DNA of 64,000 bases from an uncultured Prevotellaceae bacterium (lineage in GTDB: Bacteria > Bacteroidota > Bacteroidia > Bacteroidales > Bacteroidaceae), in the NCBI GenBank assembly GCA_900316315.1, contig ONCK01000012.1, forward strand, positions 1 to 64,000, written 5' to 3'. Positions 19,029 to 28,474 of the stretch are shown here, piece after piece. The position numbers and the translations under genes are program-made. How positions within the stretch are numbered: position 1 is the stretch's first letter; the number at the start of each line of letters is the position of its first letter. The notes below the pieces were generated by a model. It made no database searches and was not told the origin of the DNA. It saw only the letters and a program-made list of their open reading frames with translations.

Positions 19029-20858
19029 ATGACGAAGGAAGAAAACGAAGCACGACTTAACTACCTCAAAAGCATCGTCCAGAGTTTACCAGAACTGCCT
19101 GGGAGCTATCAATATCTCGACGAAACAGGAAAGATCATCTATGTAGGCAAAGCAAAAAACCTCAAGCGACGCGTCAGTTCCTATTTTAATCGTGACGTCC
19201 CCAATTATAAGACACGTATCCTCGTAAGCAAAATCAGGGACATCAAATATACCGTCGTCAAGACTGAAACTGATGCGCTCCTGCTCGAAAACAATCTGAT
19301 CAAGCGCTACAAGCCGCGATACAACATCTTGCTCAAGGACGACAAGACCTACCCATCTATCTGCATCAGCAAGGAAGAGTATCCGCAGGTCTTCAGCACG
19401 CGGCAAATAGACCTAAAACGTGGCACTTACTACGGTCCATACAGCCACGAAGGTACGATGAAGGCGCTGCTGGAATTGATCGAAAAGCTCTACTCCCCCC
19501 GCAAATGCCGCACAATACTGCATGAAGCCGATGTCAAGGCGGGGAAATACAAAGTTTGTCTCTATTATCATACGCACAAATGCAAGGGCTGTTGCATCGG
19601 CAAGCAGTCTCGCACCGACTATCTCCATAATATCGAGGAGAGCAAGGAGATACTTAAGGGAAATGTCAGGGAATTGACTGCCAAGATGCGTGATGAAATG
19701 GAGCATTTAGCCTCCGAGATGAGATTTGAAGAGGCCCAGGCCATCAAGCAACGCTATCTCCTGCTGCAAGGCTTCCAGGCGAAGAGCGAGATCGTCAACC
19801 CGAGTAATAATAATATCGATGTATTCAATATAGACACCGACGACAAGACAGCATATATCAACTACTTGCATATAGTCCACGGCAGCATCAATCAAGCCTT
19901 CACCTTCGAGTACAAGAAGCGCATGGACGAAACACGGGAGGAGCTCCTGGAGCACGGCATCGTAGAGATGAGAGAGCGATTCCAAAGCCACTCTAAGGAG
20001 ATTGTGGTGCCCTTTGAAGTAGACCTGCCATGCGATGACTACGTCCTCACTATCCCCCAACGAGGCGACAAACGTAAATTGCTAGCCCTGGCGGAGATGA
20101 ACGTCAAACAATACAAGTTTGACCGTCTCAAGAGGGCCGAGAAACTTAATCCCGAGCAGAAGAGCGTACGTCTGATGACGGAAATCAAAAATGACCTCCA
20201 TTTGCCTAAACTGCCCATTCAGATCGAACTCTTCGACAACTCCAACATATCAGGCACAGACGCGGTGGCCGCATGTGTCGTCTTCCGCAACCTCAAACCC
20301 AGTAAAAAGGATTACAGGAAGTACATCATCAAAACCGTCTCGGGTCCAGATGATTACGCATCCATGCAAGAGGTTGTCAGAAGGCGCTATACGAGACTTC
20401 AGGAAGAGGGGCAGCAAATGCCTGATCTCATCATCACTGATGGCGGAGCCGGCCAGATGAGCTGTGTAAGAGAAGTCGTCGTCGACGAGCTTCATCTAGA
20501 CATTCCCATAGCCGGTCTGGCGAAAGACAACCGGCACCGTACCAATGAATTGCTCTATGGTTTTCCGCCCCAGGTCGTGGGAATGAAAACCGACAGCGAA
20601 CTCTTTCATGTGCTCACCCACATGCAAGATGAGGTCCACCGCTTTGCCATCACCTTCCATCGCGCCAAGCGCCTTAAGCGGCAGACACGGTCGGAGTTGG
20701 ACGACATCAAGGGTATCGGGCTCGTAACCAAGACAGAACTGCTTAAGGCCTTCAAGAGTGTCAAGCGCATCAAGGAGGCGCCGATTGAGGCTTTGCAGGA
20801 AATCATCGGCACCCACAAGGGAGCAGAGCTCTATCAAACTCTTCACCCGAATACATAG
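19029..20858 (+). CDS. uvrC: Excinuclease ABC subunit C
   Basis: The protein has 609 residues. It makes the dual incisions of nucleotide excision repair. An N-terminal GIY-YIG nuclease domain (GSYQYLDETGKIIYVGKAKN, about 21-40) is followed by a UVR motif (RFEEAQAIKQRYLLL), an RNase H-like nuclease domain with IELFDNSNISG and ITDGGAGQ, and a C-terminal helix-hairpin-helix pair (DDIKGIGLVTKTELLKAF). It probably heads a short operon with dtd, which follows after 26 bp. Confidence 0.98.
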   Translation: MTKEENEARLNYLKSIVQSLPELPGSYQYLDETGKIIYVGKAKNLKRRVSSYFNRDVPNYKTRILVSKIRDIKYTVVKTETDALLLENNLIKRYKPRYNILLKDDKTYPSICISKEEYPQVFSTRQIDLKRGTYYGPYSHEGTMKALLELIEKLYSPRKCRTILHEADVKAGKYKVCLYYHTHKCKGCCIGKQSRTDYLHNIEESKEILKGNVRELTAKMRDEMEHLASEMRFEEAQAIKQRYLLLQGFQAKSEIVNPSNNNIDVFNIDTDDKTAYINYLHIVHGSINQAFTFEYKKRMDETREELLEHGIVEMRERFQSHSKEIVVPFEVDLPCDDYVLTIPQRGDKRKLLALAEMNVKQYKFDRLKRAEKLNPEQKSVRLMTEIKNDLHLPKLPIQIELFDNSNISGTDAVAACVVFRNLKPSKKDYRKYIIKTVSGPDDYASMQEVVRRRYTRLQEEGQQMPDLIITDGGAGQMSCVREVVVDELHLDIPIAGLAKDNRHRTNELLYGFPPQVVGMKTDSELFHVLTHMQDEVHRFAITFHRAKRLKRQTRSELDDIKGIGLVTKTELLKAFKSVKRIKEAPIEALQEIIGTHKGAELYQTLHPNT

Positions 20859-20884
20859 ACTCAATATATCAAGACTATACAACT

Positions 20885-21337
20885 ATGAGAGTAGTACTAC
20901 AGCGCGTCAGCCACGCCTCAGTGACCATCAAAGGACATGTCAAATCAAGTATCGGCCGTGGGCTGCTGCTACTAGTAGGCATAGAAGCCTCAGACACCGA
21001 GGAAGATGCCATCTGGCTCGTACACAAGATACTGCAAATGCGTATCTTTGACGATGACAAGGGAGTCATGAATATCTCTGCCCTAGACGTCAATGCCGAC
21101 ATCCTAATCATTAGCCAATTTACCCTATTTGCATCTTACAAGAAGGGCAACCGCCCATCCTGGCTACGAGCCGCGACCCACAATATCTCGATACCGCTCT
21201 ACAATAAATTTTGCACACTTGTCAAAGAGGGAGCCAACGGTCAAGTAGGTACAGGCGAATTTGGCGCAGATATGAAAGTAGAGCTCCTCAACGACGGCCC
21301 GGTCACCATCGTCATGGACAGTAAAGCAAGAGAATAA
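20885..21337 (+). CDS. dtd: D-aminoacyl-tRNA deacylase
   Basis: The protein has 150 residues, the standard length. It removes D-amino acids, and glycine from tRNA-Ala, in the cytosol. Both active-site signatures are present: SQFTL near residue 79 and the cross-subunit GPVT motif near 139. It is co-oriented with uvrC. Confidence 0.97.
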   Translation: MRVVLQRVSHASVTIKGHVKSSIGRGLLLLVGIEASDTEEDAIWLVHKILQMRIFDDDKGVMNISALDVNADILIISQFTLFASYKKGNRPSWLRAATHNISIPLYNKFCTLVKEGANGQVGTGEFGADMKVELLNDGPVTIVMDSKARE

Positions 21338-21353
21338 TGTTTCTCGAGAAACA
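21338..21353. promoter_or_regulatory. parS-like perfect palindrome
   Basis: TGTTTCTCGAGAAACA is a perfect 16-bp palindrome matching parS at 14 of 16 positions; the central CACGTG is CTCGAG. It overlaps the end of dtd by none and starts at the first base after its stop codon. It may be a second, weaker ParB site or only a local palindrome. Confidence 0.45.
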
Positions 21354-21674
21354 CCCTTGAAACTTTCTATATATTAAACGATTACGAAATTTTACGAGCA
21401 GACATAAGACATATCGTAAGGCGTCTTGAAAATCAGCTATTTGCCTTAGTAAAGACAATATCTCCTCTCTACCTATAATACAAAGAACACGACGTGGCAA
21501 CATGCGATGCCGTAGAGCGTACACTGCATTCGGATAAACCCTTACGAGGTAAGAAAGCAGCCACATGCCACCCGTCACCACCAAGGCGAAAGAAGGATAA
21601 ATATTACTCTCAATAACAGCATCATGCCAACAAGATTGCGTATATTTGCACAGAAATACATCCTAACCCATCCC
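21354..21674. other. Intergenic region before the MazG-like gene
   Basis: About 320 bp without a supported gene. It carries the -7 box of the next gene at 21641-21648 (TATATTTG). Otherwise I see nothing distinctive. Confidence 0.4.
21641..21648 (+). promoter_or_regulatory. Promoter -7 box (TATATTTG)
   Basis: It lies inside the longest version of the next open frame, so it rules out a start at 21624 and supports the ATG at 21675. Confidence 0.65.
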
Positions 21675-22013
21675 ATGAAAGATATTACAATCCGCGAAGC
21701 CCAGCAGCTGGTCGACAGCTGGATCAAGCAGTACGGCGTGCGCTACTTCAACGAACTGACCAATATGGTCTGTCTCACAGAGGAAGTAGGCGAACTGGCG
21801 CGAGTAATAGCGCGCAAGTACGGAGAGCAGTCATTTAAGGCCGGAGAGCCTACTGACCCAGCCCCAGAGATGGCCGACGTGCTCTGGGTGCTAATGTGCT
21901 TGGCCAATCAGACAGGCGTCGACCTCACAGCTGCCCTACAGCAAAGCATAGATAAAAAGACGCAGAGGGACGCTACACGCCACCTCAACAACCCTAAACT
22001 CTATCAATCATGA
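21675..22013 (+). CDS. MazG-like nucleotide pyrophosphohydrolase
   Basis: The protein has 112 residues from the ATG at 21675, downstream of the -7 box. It is a single all-alpha MazG domain with the metal-binding pattern EEVGE (about residues 32-36) and EMADVLW (about 67-73). Family members hydrolyse nucleoside triphosphates to monophosphates, removing non-canonical or excess nucleotides in the cytosol. Its stop overlaps the start of deoC by 4 bp (ATGA), so the two are co-translated, linking nucleotide clean-up to deoxyribose salvage. Confidence 0.9.
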   Translation: MKDITIREAQQLVDSWIKQYGVRYFNELTNMVCLTEEVGELARVIARKYGEQSFKAGEPTDPAPEMADVLWVLMCLANQTGVDLTAALQQSIDKKTQRDATRHLNNPKLYQS

Positions 22014-22942
22014 TCCCACACGACCACGAAAACCACACTCACAATCTCGCAGAGCAACAAGACAAGTATCATCAGGCGCTGGACCTATACAATCTCCATC
22101 TCCATGACGAGATTGTCCAGGAAGAAGTCAAGAAAATCCTAGCCGCCAAGAAGCAGGAGAACGATACGAATGAGGTAAAACGCTTCCTCTTCAGCACTAT
22201 CGAGATTACGTCGCTGCGCGTCACCGACAGTGAGGACTCTATCCTCAAACTGACAGAGAAATTCAACGATTTTGTTGACAAAAATCCCAATTTTCCCCAC
22301 CCAGCAGCCATCTGTATCTATCCCAGATTTGCCAAAGTAGTCAGTCAGTCGCTGGAAGCAGACGGCGTAGAGGTGACCTCAGTCTGCGGAGGTTTTCCCT
22401 CGTCACAGACCTTCCCTGAAGTCAAAATAGCAGAAGCCTCACTCGCCCTGCGTGACGGCGCTACAGAGATTGACACCGTGATACCTGTCGGATTTCAGCT
22501 GATGGAGGACTACGAGCAAGTCGCCGACGAAATCTCAGAGCTCAAAGAGACTGTGGGAGAAGAAGGTACACTTAAAGTAATCCTTGAAACAGGTGCCCTA
22601 CAGACGGCTGTCAACATCAAAAAAGCCGCTATCATTGCCATGTACAGCGGCGCAGACTTCATCAAGACCAGCACTGGGAAGATTGAGCCCGGAGCCACGC
22701 CTGACGCTGTCTATGTCATGTGCCAGGCCATCAAGGAGTATTACGACAAGACGCATCGCAAGGTCGGCATAAAGATAGCCGGCGGTGTCAGGACTACAGA
22801 TCAAGCCATCTCCTACTACACCATCGTCAAGGAAGTGCTGGGTAAAGAGTGGTTGTATCCCGAATTTTTCCGTATAGGAGCGAGCCAACTGGCCAACAAT
22901 CTGCTGAGCGATATCTCCGGAAAGAAGGTTAACTTCTTCTGA
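22010..22942 (+). CDS. deoC: Deoxyribose-phosphate aldolase
   Basis: The protein has 310 residues; the extra N-terminal helical extension of about 60 residues makes it longer than the E. coli enzyme. It cleaves 2-deoxyribose 5-phosphate to glyceraldehyde 3-phosphate and acetaldehyde. The Schiff-base lysine is in DFIKTSTGK, the second active-site lysine in GIKIAGG and the acid in TEIDTVIP. It overlaps the MazG-like gene. Confidence 0.96.
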   Translation: MIPHDHENHTHNLAEQQDKYHQALDLYNLHLHDEIVQEEVKKILAAKKQENDTNEVKRFLFSTIEITSLRVTDSEDSILKLTEKFNDFVDKNPNFPHPAAICIYPRFAKVVSQSLEADGVEVTSVCGGFPSSQTFPEVKIAEASLALRDGATEIDTVIPVGFQLMEDYEQVADEISELKETVGEEGTLKVILETGALQTAVNIKKAAIIAMYSGADFIKTSTGKIEPGATPDAVYVMCQAIKEYYDKTHRKVGIKIAGGVRTTDQAISYYTIVKEVLGKEWLYPEFFRIGASQLANNLLSDISGKKVNFF

Positions 22943-23514
22943 TCCGCCCTACCCCATCCCGTAAGCTATAATCGCCCATTCTGAGCTACTATAAGCCTTT
23001 GTAAACAAGGGCTAGTACCCTTACCAAGAGAAGTTAAACTAGAATATACAAACATCATGCGGACAGCCCGCCTCCTAAGCTACAGGAGACGGGCTGATGC
23101 TATATCTCCGTCTTATATCAGAAATTATTAGAGACTAGATTAACAGCACGGCAGAGACCCAGAAGGGCGAGCATATTATCCAGTCATTCAGAAAACAGGA
23201 TTTTTGCTTCTACAGTGCCAATAAGACAAGATTAAAAGCGTCTCACATCCGTACGAAAAGCCTATAGGACAATACTTTAAGCACCTTAATCATATAGCAA
23301 GAGATGAAATCCTATCTTCATCCCACCGAGGTGTATTTATCATAGAATCAGTTCTTTTCTATCCAACACCCTCCCCCTTATTATACCCCAATCAGTACTC
23401 AATCGCCGTGTAACAGCTTTGGCAGTATACGTTGAAAAATTCTGCGGCAAGGAGGACGTCACTCGCAAACCAGTTCGGGTAGCGAATAATTCTCGAACTG
23501 GAAAACTGCTCCTC
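22943..23514. other. Gene-free region after deoC
   Basis: No supported gene. It contains the hairpin at 23064-23096. The rest is AT-rich with short unrelated frames. Confidence 0.4.
23064..23096 (+). terminator. Hairpin after deoC
   Basis: The stem CAGCCCGCCTCCT (23064-23076) pairs with AGGAGACGGGCTG (23084-23096) with one mismatch and a 7-nt loop. It is 121 bp after the deoC stop and has no T-run, so it may be a processing signal instead. A similar hairpin with similar downstream sequence lies at 24333-24366. Confidence 0.5.
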
Positions 23515-23902
23515 ATTTTTTATATAATAAATTTGAAATACCGTCTCCATAGGTGCCGATGTTGTCATGACAAGTCGCCTTGTGCGCGCTATAAGGTCGG
23601 ATGTAATTTAAACTAGGTCAGACTTAGTTTAAACTAGAAGGCGAGTTGTTATCGCTTGATAGCCAGCTAGTTACAAGAAAGTCAAATATTGATTGCAATT
23701 CATTGGCTTTCAATGAGTTGCAGAAGCTATTTGGAGGGATTTTCACCTTTATGTATTTTAGAGGCAATCCGAGAAACTCTGTCCTATTATCTACATAAAA
23801 AATTATATCCCTGTGGAAATTTGATAGGAACGGTTACCCCTATTTATAGGCTTGATTCTCGTAAGGAGGCATGCAGGGAATACGGAAAAAACTCCGGTGA
23901 AA
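23515..23902 (+). repeat. Interspersed intergenic repeat, copy C
   Basis: Same order as copy B: TTTTTATATAATAAATTTG (23516 on), GCCGATGTTGTCATGACAAG, and two 21-bp units (23595-23615 and 23616-23636). Then come GAAGGCGAGTTGTTATC, the conserved 80-bp block with the CATTG/GCTTT/CAATG hairpin (23701-23715), a second AT tract and ACTCCGGTGAAAAG at the end. Confidence 0.85.
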
Positions 23903-24332
23903 AGGAAATAACAAGAAAGAGTAATCGGATAGCGAGGAAAGAAATTGAGGCAAAAGGAGAGGCTAATTGGTCAAATAGGCGAAATAACTGAATTATAATG
24001 AGATATATCATATCTGAGAGTAAGAGCAATGGAGCCAGCGAAACAAAGTAATTGAGCAACGAGGGAAGCCAATCGAGCCAACGATTAAGGGTGACCGCAG
24101 CAGCGGAGGAAATGATCAGGCAACACGTGGCATAATCGATATTTTGTACATTTTACTCTATCTAGCCGACCAATAAGATTTTGGAAATCAAGAATATATA
24201 TATTTATAGATCAGTGATGGATGCGACAAATATGTCACTAGCGAGTGCACAGCGGACAACGAGGAAAGTCCACTTCTCACCTGATTTTCAACCGAATCGA
24301 TATTCAACTTAAAGATAGAGATATTATACAAG
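23903..24332. other. Purine-rich gene-free stretch
   Basis: This is strongly purine-rich on the plus strand from 23900 to 24120. An RNase P-like GAGGAAAGTCC occurs at 24261-24271, but no other conserved RNase P RNA region follows. No gene is supported. Confidence 0.4.
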
Positions 24333-24366
24333 CAGCCCGGCTCCCCAGCATTCAGGAGTCGGGCTG
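24333..24366. terminator. Hairpin between repeat copy C and the polyprenyl synthetase
   Basis: CAGCCCGGCTCC (24333-24344) pairs with GGAGTCGGGCTG (24355-24366), with a single G-T pair. TTTCTCTC follows on the plus strand and TTGTATAATA on the minus. It lies 45 bp beyond the synthetase stop on the minus strand, so it probably terminates that gene. Confidence 0.65.
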
Positions 24367-24410
24367 TTTCTCTCATTCAATCTTATATCAGAGGTGCTTA
24401 GAGGCAGAGT

Positions 24411-25385
24411 CTACAGACTACGTTCGGTGACAAAATCTATATATCTCAGCGTAGACTGGCGGATTGGCTCATTATTAAATGTCTGAGCGATAGCCGTAGC
24501 CTCGGCCGTCATTTTGCGCATCACTTGCTCAGCATATTCGATACCGCCCTGGCGCTTAGTAAACGCTATAAGCGTGGCAATCTCACTCGTTGTCACACCG
24601 CCATTCTTCACCTTCTGAGCAAGTTGTATCATGTGCTCATCCTGACAAGTCTTGAGCGCGTAGAGCACAGGCAGAGTCAGTTTTCCCTCCGCCATATCGT
24701 TGCCCGTGGGCTTACCAATCTTGGGATCGTCGTAATAGTCGAAGATATCGTCTCTGATCTGAAAGCACATGCCAATTATTTGTCCCAGATTGCGCATCTC
24801 GGTGACCCGATTTTCAGGCGCACCGACCGATACAGCTCCGAGCTCAGCACTCATAGCAAACAGAGCAGCCGTCTTAAGCTTGATAACATCAAAATAATTT
24901 TGCTCTGAAAAGCCGTCAACACAGACATTATGAAGCTGTAAGATTTCTCCGCTTGAGAGTTCCATTCCCAGCTTTGATATGCGTCTGACGATATCGAGAT
25001 TGAGCGTATCACAAGCCTTCAGCAGCGATGTCGAGAGCAGATAGTCGCCTGCCAAAACAGCCACTTGGTTTCCAAAGAGAGCATTGATGGAGGCATGCCC
25101 CCTGCGCTCGTCACTCTCGTCTACCACATCGTCGTGTATAAGGCTGGCCGTGTGAAGCATTTCCAGCGTTACAGCCGACAGAAACGTGGCCTGAGACACT
25201 TCACCCAGTTCTCTGGCAACCAGCAGGAGCAGTATCGGACGCATAAGCTTGCCTTTACGCTCCCCGATGGCAGAGAATATCTTGCCCAGAGTGGGATCTG
25301 AGCTGTGCAGAGTGCTGTCAAAAATCTTGTTGAATTGCTCTAAATCCTTAGCAATCGGGCTTTTGATGGTATCGAGAGGGCTCAC
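24411..25385 (-). CDS. Polyprenyl diphosphate synthase (long-chain, isoprenoid side-chain type)
   Basis: The protein has 324 residues. The start is a GTG at 25385; there is no ATG near the N-terminus, and a -7 box lies 18 bp upstream. The first aspartate-rich motif is LIHDDVVDESDERRG (near residues 88-102) and the second is QIRDDIFDYYDD (near 213-224). It condenses isopentenyl diphosphate onto an allylic primer, probably making the menaquinone side chain. It could instead be named an octaprenyl or solanesyl synthase; chain length cannot be read from sequence here. Confidence 0.93.
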   Translation of the reverse strand: MSPLDTIKSPIAKDLEQFNKIFDSTLHSSDPTLGKIFSAIGERKGKLMRPILLLLVARELGEVSQATFLSAVTLEMLHTASLIHDDVVDESDERRGHASINALFGNQVAVLAGDYLLSTSLLKACDTLNLDIVRRISKLGMELSSGEILQLHNVCVDGFSEQNYFDVIKLKTAALFAMSAELGAVSVGAPENRVTEMRNLGQIIGMCFQIRDDIFDYYDDPKIGKPTGNDMAEGKLTLPVLYALKTCQDEHMIQLAQKVKNGGVTTSEIATLIAFTKRQGGIEYAEQVMRKMTAEATAIAQTFNNEPIRQSTLRYIDFVTERSL

Positions 25386-25402
25386 GGTATAATATTAGGA
25401 CA

Positions 25403-25410
25403 CAAAAATA
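25403..25410 (-). promoter_or_regulatory. Promoter -7 box (TATTTTTG)
   Basis: It lies just upstream of the GTG start of the polyprenyl synthase gene. Confidence 0.6.
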
Positions 25411-25473
25411 CGAAATATTCAGTTTAGCACTCGTATAAAATCACTAATTTTACCATTCAAAGCACATTTAGCT

Positions 25474-28362
25474 ATGAACAAACTGTATCTGCTCGATGCT
25501 TACGCGCTGATTTATCGCGCCTTCTACGCACTTATGAATGCGCAGAGAGTAAACTCCAAAGGCTTCAACACCTCCACCGTCTTTGGATTTGTCAACACGT
25601 TGACAGAGCTCCTCGACAAGGGCCATCCCACCCACATTGCCGTCGCTTTTGACCCAAAGGGTCCCACATTCAGGCACAAGGCATATCCCGCCTACAAAGC
25701 GCAGCGCGAGAAGCAGCCGGAGGGTATCACCGAGTCCGTCCCCATCATCAAGGATATCATCCGCGCCTTCAACATTCCCATCTTTGAGGTGCAGGGATAT
25801 GAAGCCGACGATGTCATCGGCACACTCGCCCTGCAGGCCGAACAGCAGGGGCTTGAGACCTACATGGTCACTCCCGACAAGGACTACTGCCAGCTCGCGA
25901 GCGACAAGGTCAAAGTCTACCGTCCCTCCCACGGCAAGACAGAGGCAGAAATCCTTGATTCCACCGGTGTAAATCAGAAATACGGGCTCAACAGTCCCGT
26001 CCAAGTCATCGACATGCTAGGTCTGATGGGCGACACCGCCGACAATGTGCCCGGATGCCCGGGAGTAGGACCCAAGACGGCAGTAACTCTGATCCAAAAG
26101 TACGGTTCCATCGAAGGAATTTACCAACATCTCGACCAACTCAAAGGCAAGCTCAAGCAAAATCTGGAGACCAACAAGGAGCAAGTCGAGTTTTCCAAAT
26201 ATCTGGTCACCATCAAGCGCGACGTACCCGTCACCCTGGACCTGGAGCAAGTGAAGCGCAAAGACATCAATCGCGACCAGCTCAAGCAGATATTTGACCA
26301 GCTTGAGTTTAAGAGCCTCCTCCGGAAGTACAAGCTGGACACTCCCACCTCCCTGTCAACATCCAGTCAGCCAGGAGCCGCTCCTATCGCCTCGGCATCG
26401 ACTCGCGCAAGTGACATGTCCGGCATGGGTGACCTCTTTGCCCAACCGTCGACCGAGGGTACCTCCTCCACTGCCCCGTCAAGCGCAACTGACCCCAAAA
26501 TCTCTGCAAAATTTCTGACCGGTACCCCGGACAAACCAGAAAAATCAAATCTCAGCGTCCCAGAAGTGCCGCCTACAAAAATACAAATCGCTGAAACAAA
26601 AGAACAAAGAGCCGAAATTATCCAAAAAATTTCGGAGCAAAAAATCGTCAGTCTAGAGTTTGCGACCACTTCTCAAGCCGCAGTCGATGCAGAACTCGTC
26701 GGTCTTGCCCTTAGCACCGCTCCCGGTGAGGCATGGTACGTCCCCGTCGAGAGTGGCATGCTCTTCGGCGAAGACACCATCGCAGAATTTAGTCCCATCT
26801 TCGAAGACGAGACCGTCACCAAGGTCGCCTACAATATCAAGTATCTCATGCGTGTGCTCCTCAATTACCATATATCACTGCGCGGTCCCATCTTTGACGT
26901 GATGATTGCCCACTATGTACTGCAGCCGGAGCAGCGTCACTATCTCTCCACCCTAGCTTCATCCTACCTGCAAGCCGATGCCATCACGCTGGAAGACACC
27001 TTCGGCCCCAAGTGGCGCGACAAGCGCAATATGGAAGCCCTGCCGCGGCAGACAGCGGCAGCATACTGCTGTCAAGTCGCCGACTACTGTCTGCGCCTCA
27101 AGCCCCTGCTCACCTCTGACCTCAACGACAACGGCGAGTATCAGCTCTACGACCAGATAGAGCTACCTCTTACCAAGGTACTTGCCCACATGGAGGACAA
27201 CGGAGTGCTCATCGACACCAACGTGCTCTCTGATATCTCGCTTCTCTTCACTTCCCGTCTCAATGAGTACCAGTCCAAGGTCTACGAGATCACCGGCGAA
27301 CAGTTTAACCTCAGTTCGCCTCGTCAAGTAGGCGAAGTGCTATTTGACAAGATGAAGCTTGACGACAAGGCCAAGCGCACCAAGACTGGCCAGTACGATA
27401 CCTCCGAGGCCGTGCTGGAGACCCTGAAGCACAAGAGCCCTGTGATAGACTATCTGCTGAGCTATCGAGGCATGAAGAAACTCCTAAGTACATACGTCGA
27501 TGCCCTGCCTGCGCTGATCAACAAGCGCACCGGACACATCCATACCTCCTTCAACCAGGCTGTAACAGCTACCGGGCGCCTGAGTTCATCTGACCCTAAT
27601 CTGCAAAACATCCCAGTCAGAGGCGAGGACGGCAAAGAGATACGCAAAGCCTTCATACCTGAACCCGGCTGCCTCTTCTTCTCGGCAGATTACTCTCAGA
27701 TAGAACTGCGCATCATGGCCCATCTGAGCCAAGACAGCCACATGATAGCAGCCTTCAGAGACGGCCTTGATATCCACGCGGCCACAGCCGCCAAAGTCTT
27801 CCACAAGGATATCGCTGACGTGACCGCAGACGAGCGGCGCAAGGCCAAGACCGCCAACTTTGGCATCATCTATGGTATTACCTCCTTCGGACTCTCTCAG
27901 CGCATAGGCGTGAGCCGCAGTGAGGCCAAAGAGCTCATAGACAATTACTTTGCCACCTTTCCCAGCATACGCCAGTACACCGAGAACATCATCCAGCGTG
28001 CTCGCGAGCAGGGATTTGTGGAGACTCTCTTCCACCGCCGTCGCTATCTGTCCGACATCAATTCACGCAACGGCCAGGTCCGCAAGTTTGCCGAGCGCAA
28101 TGCGGTCAATGCACCCATCCAGGGCTCTGCAGCCGACATCATCAAGATTGCCATGATACGCATCGCAAGGCGTTTTGAGGAGGAATCCCTTCGCTCCAAG
28201 ATGATTCTGCAAGTACACGACGAACTCAACTTCTCCGTCTATCCCGAGGAGCGCGAGGCCGTAGAGCAAATCGTCTCCTACGAGATGGCCCACGCCTGCG
28301 AGCTCAGTGTCCCCTTGCTTGCCGACTGCGGCTGGGGTGCCAACTGGCTCGAGGCCCACTGA
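25474..28362 (+). CDS. polA: DNA polymerase I, proofreading site degenerate
   Basis: The protein has 962 residues. The 5'-3' exonuclease domain (1-290) has EADDVIGTLA, TPDKDYCQL and GVGPKTAVTLI. A Ser/Thr/Pro-rich linker spans about 295-375. The polymerase domain has SADYSQIELR, RRKAKTANFGIIYG and QVHDELNFSV. The middle 3'-5' exonuclease domain has lost catalytic acids. Where E. coli has Asp355 and Glu357, this protein has Glu395 and Ala397; Asp424 corresponds to Leu458 and Asp501 to Val535, while the neighbouring Tyr (531) and Asn (454) remain. It should therefore repair and fill gaps without proofreading. It converges with the LAB-N gene, with a terminator between. Confidence 0.97.
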   Translation: MNKLYLLDAYALIYRAFYALMNAQRVNSKGFNTSTVFGFVNTLTELLDKGHPTHIAVAFDPKGPTFRHKAYPAYKAQREKQPEGITESVPIIKDIIRAFNIPIFEVQGYEADDVIGTLALQAEQQGLETYMVTPDKDYCQLASDKVKVYRPSHGKTEAEILDSTGVNQKYGLNSPVQVIDMLGLMGDTADNVPGCPGVGPKTAVTLIQKYGSIEGIYQHLDQLKGKLKQNLETNKEQVEFSKYLVTIKRDVPVTLDLEQVKRKDINRDQLKQIFDQLEFKSLLRKYKLDTPTSLSTSSQPGAAPIASASTRASDMSGMGDLFAQPSTEGTSSTAPSSATDPKISAKFLTGTPDKPEKSNLSVPEVPPTKIQIAETKEQRAEIIQKISEQKIVSLEFATTSQAAVDAELVGLALSTAPGEAWYVPVESGMLFGEDTIAEFSPIFEDETVTKVAYNIKYLMRVLLNYHISLRGPIFDVMIAHYVLQPEQRHYLSTLASSYLQADAITLEDTFGPKWRDKRNMEALPRQTAAAYCCQVADYCLRLKPLLTSDLNDNGEYQLYDQIELPLTKVLAHMEDNGVLIDTNVLSDISLLFTSRLNEYQSKVYEITGEQFNLSSPRQVGEVLFDKMKLDDKAKRTKTGQYDTSEAVLETLKHKSPVIDYLLSYRGMKKLLSTYVDALPALINKRTGHIHTSFNQAVTATGRLSSSDPNLQNIPVRGEDGKEIRKAFIPEPGCLFFSADYSQIELRIMAHLSQDSHMIAAFRDGLDIHAATAAKVFHKDIADVTADERRKAKTANFGIIYGITSFGLSQRIGVSRSEAKELIDNYFATFPSIRQYTENIIQRAREQGFVETLFHRRRYLSDINSRNGQVRKFAERNAVNAPIQGSAADIIKIAMIRIARRFEEESLRSKMILQVHDELNFSVYPEEREAVEQIVSYEMAHACELSVPLLADCGWGANWLEAH

Positions 28363-28408
28363 TACTCCCCCGCCCTGCCTTTGTCAGCCATATGACCTAC
28401 AAAAAAAA

Positions 28409-28428
28409 CCTGCCACATCGTGGACAGG
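28409..28428. terminator. Bidirectional terminator between polA and the LAB-N gene
   Basis: CCTGCCA (28409-28415) and TGGACAGG (28421-28428) form a 7-bp stem with one bulged base. It is preceded by eight A and followed by TTTTG, so each strand has a U-run. It separates two convergent genes. Confidence 0.8.
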
Positions 28429-28474
28429 CTTTTGTATGTTTGATAAGCGTCATCTCCGCTCGGCAGAGCAGTTG

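Noticed and set aside
24261..24271. RNase P RNA-like GAGGAAAGTCC motif
   Set aside because: The other conserved RNase P RNA regions (the ACAGAAA and GGTAAGGGTGAAA-type segments) do not follow, so the 11-mer is taken as chance.
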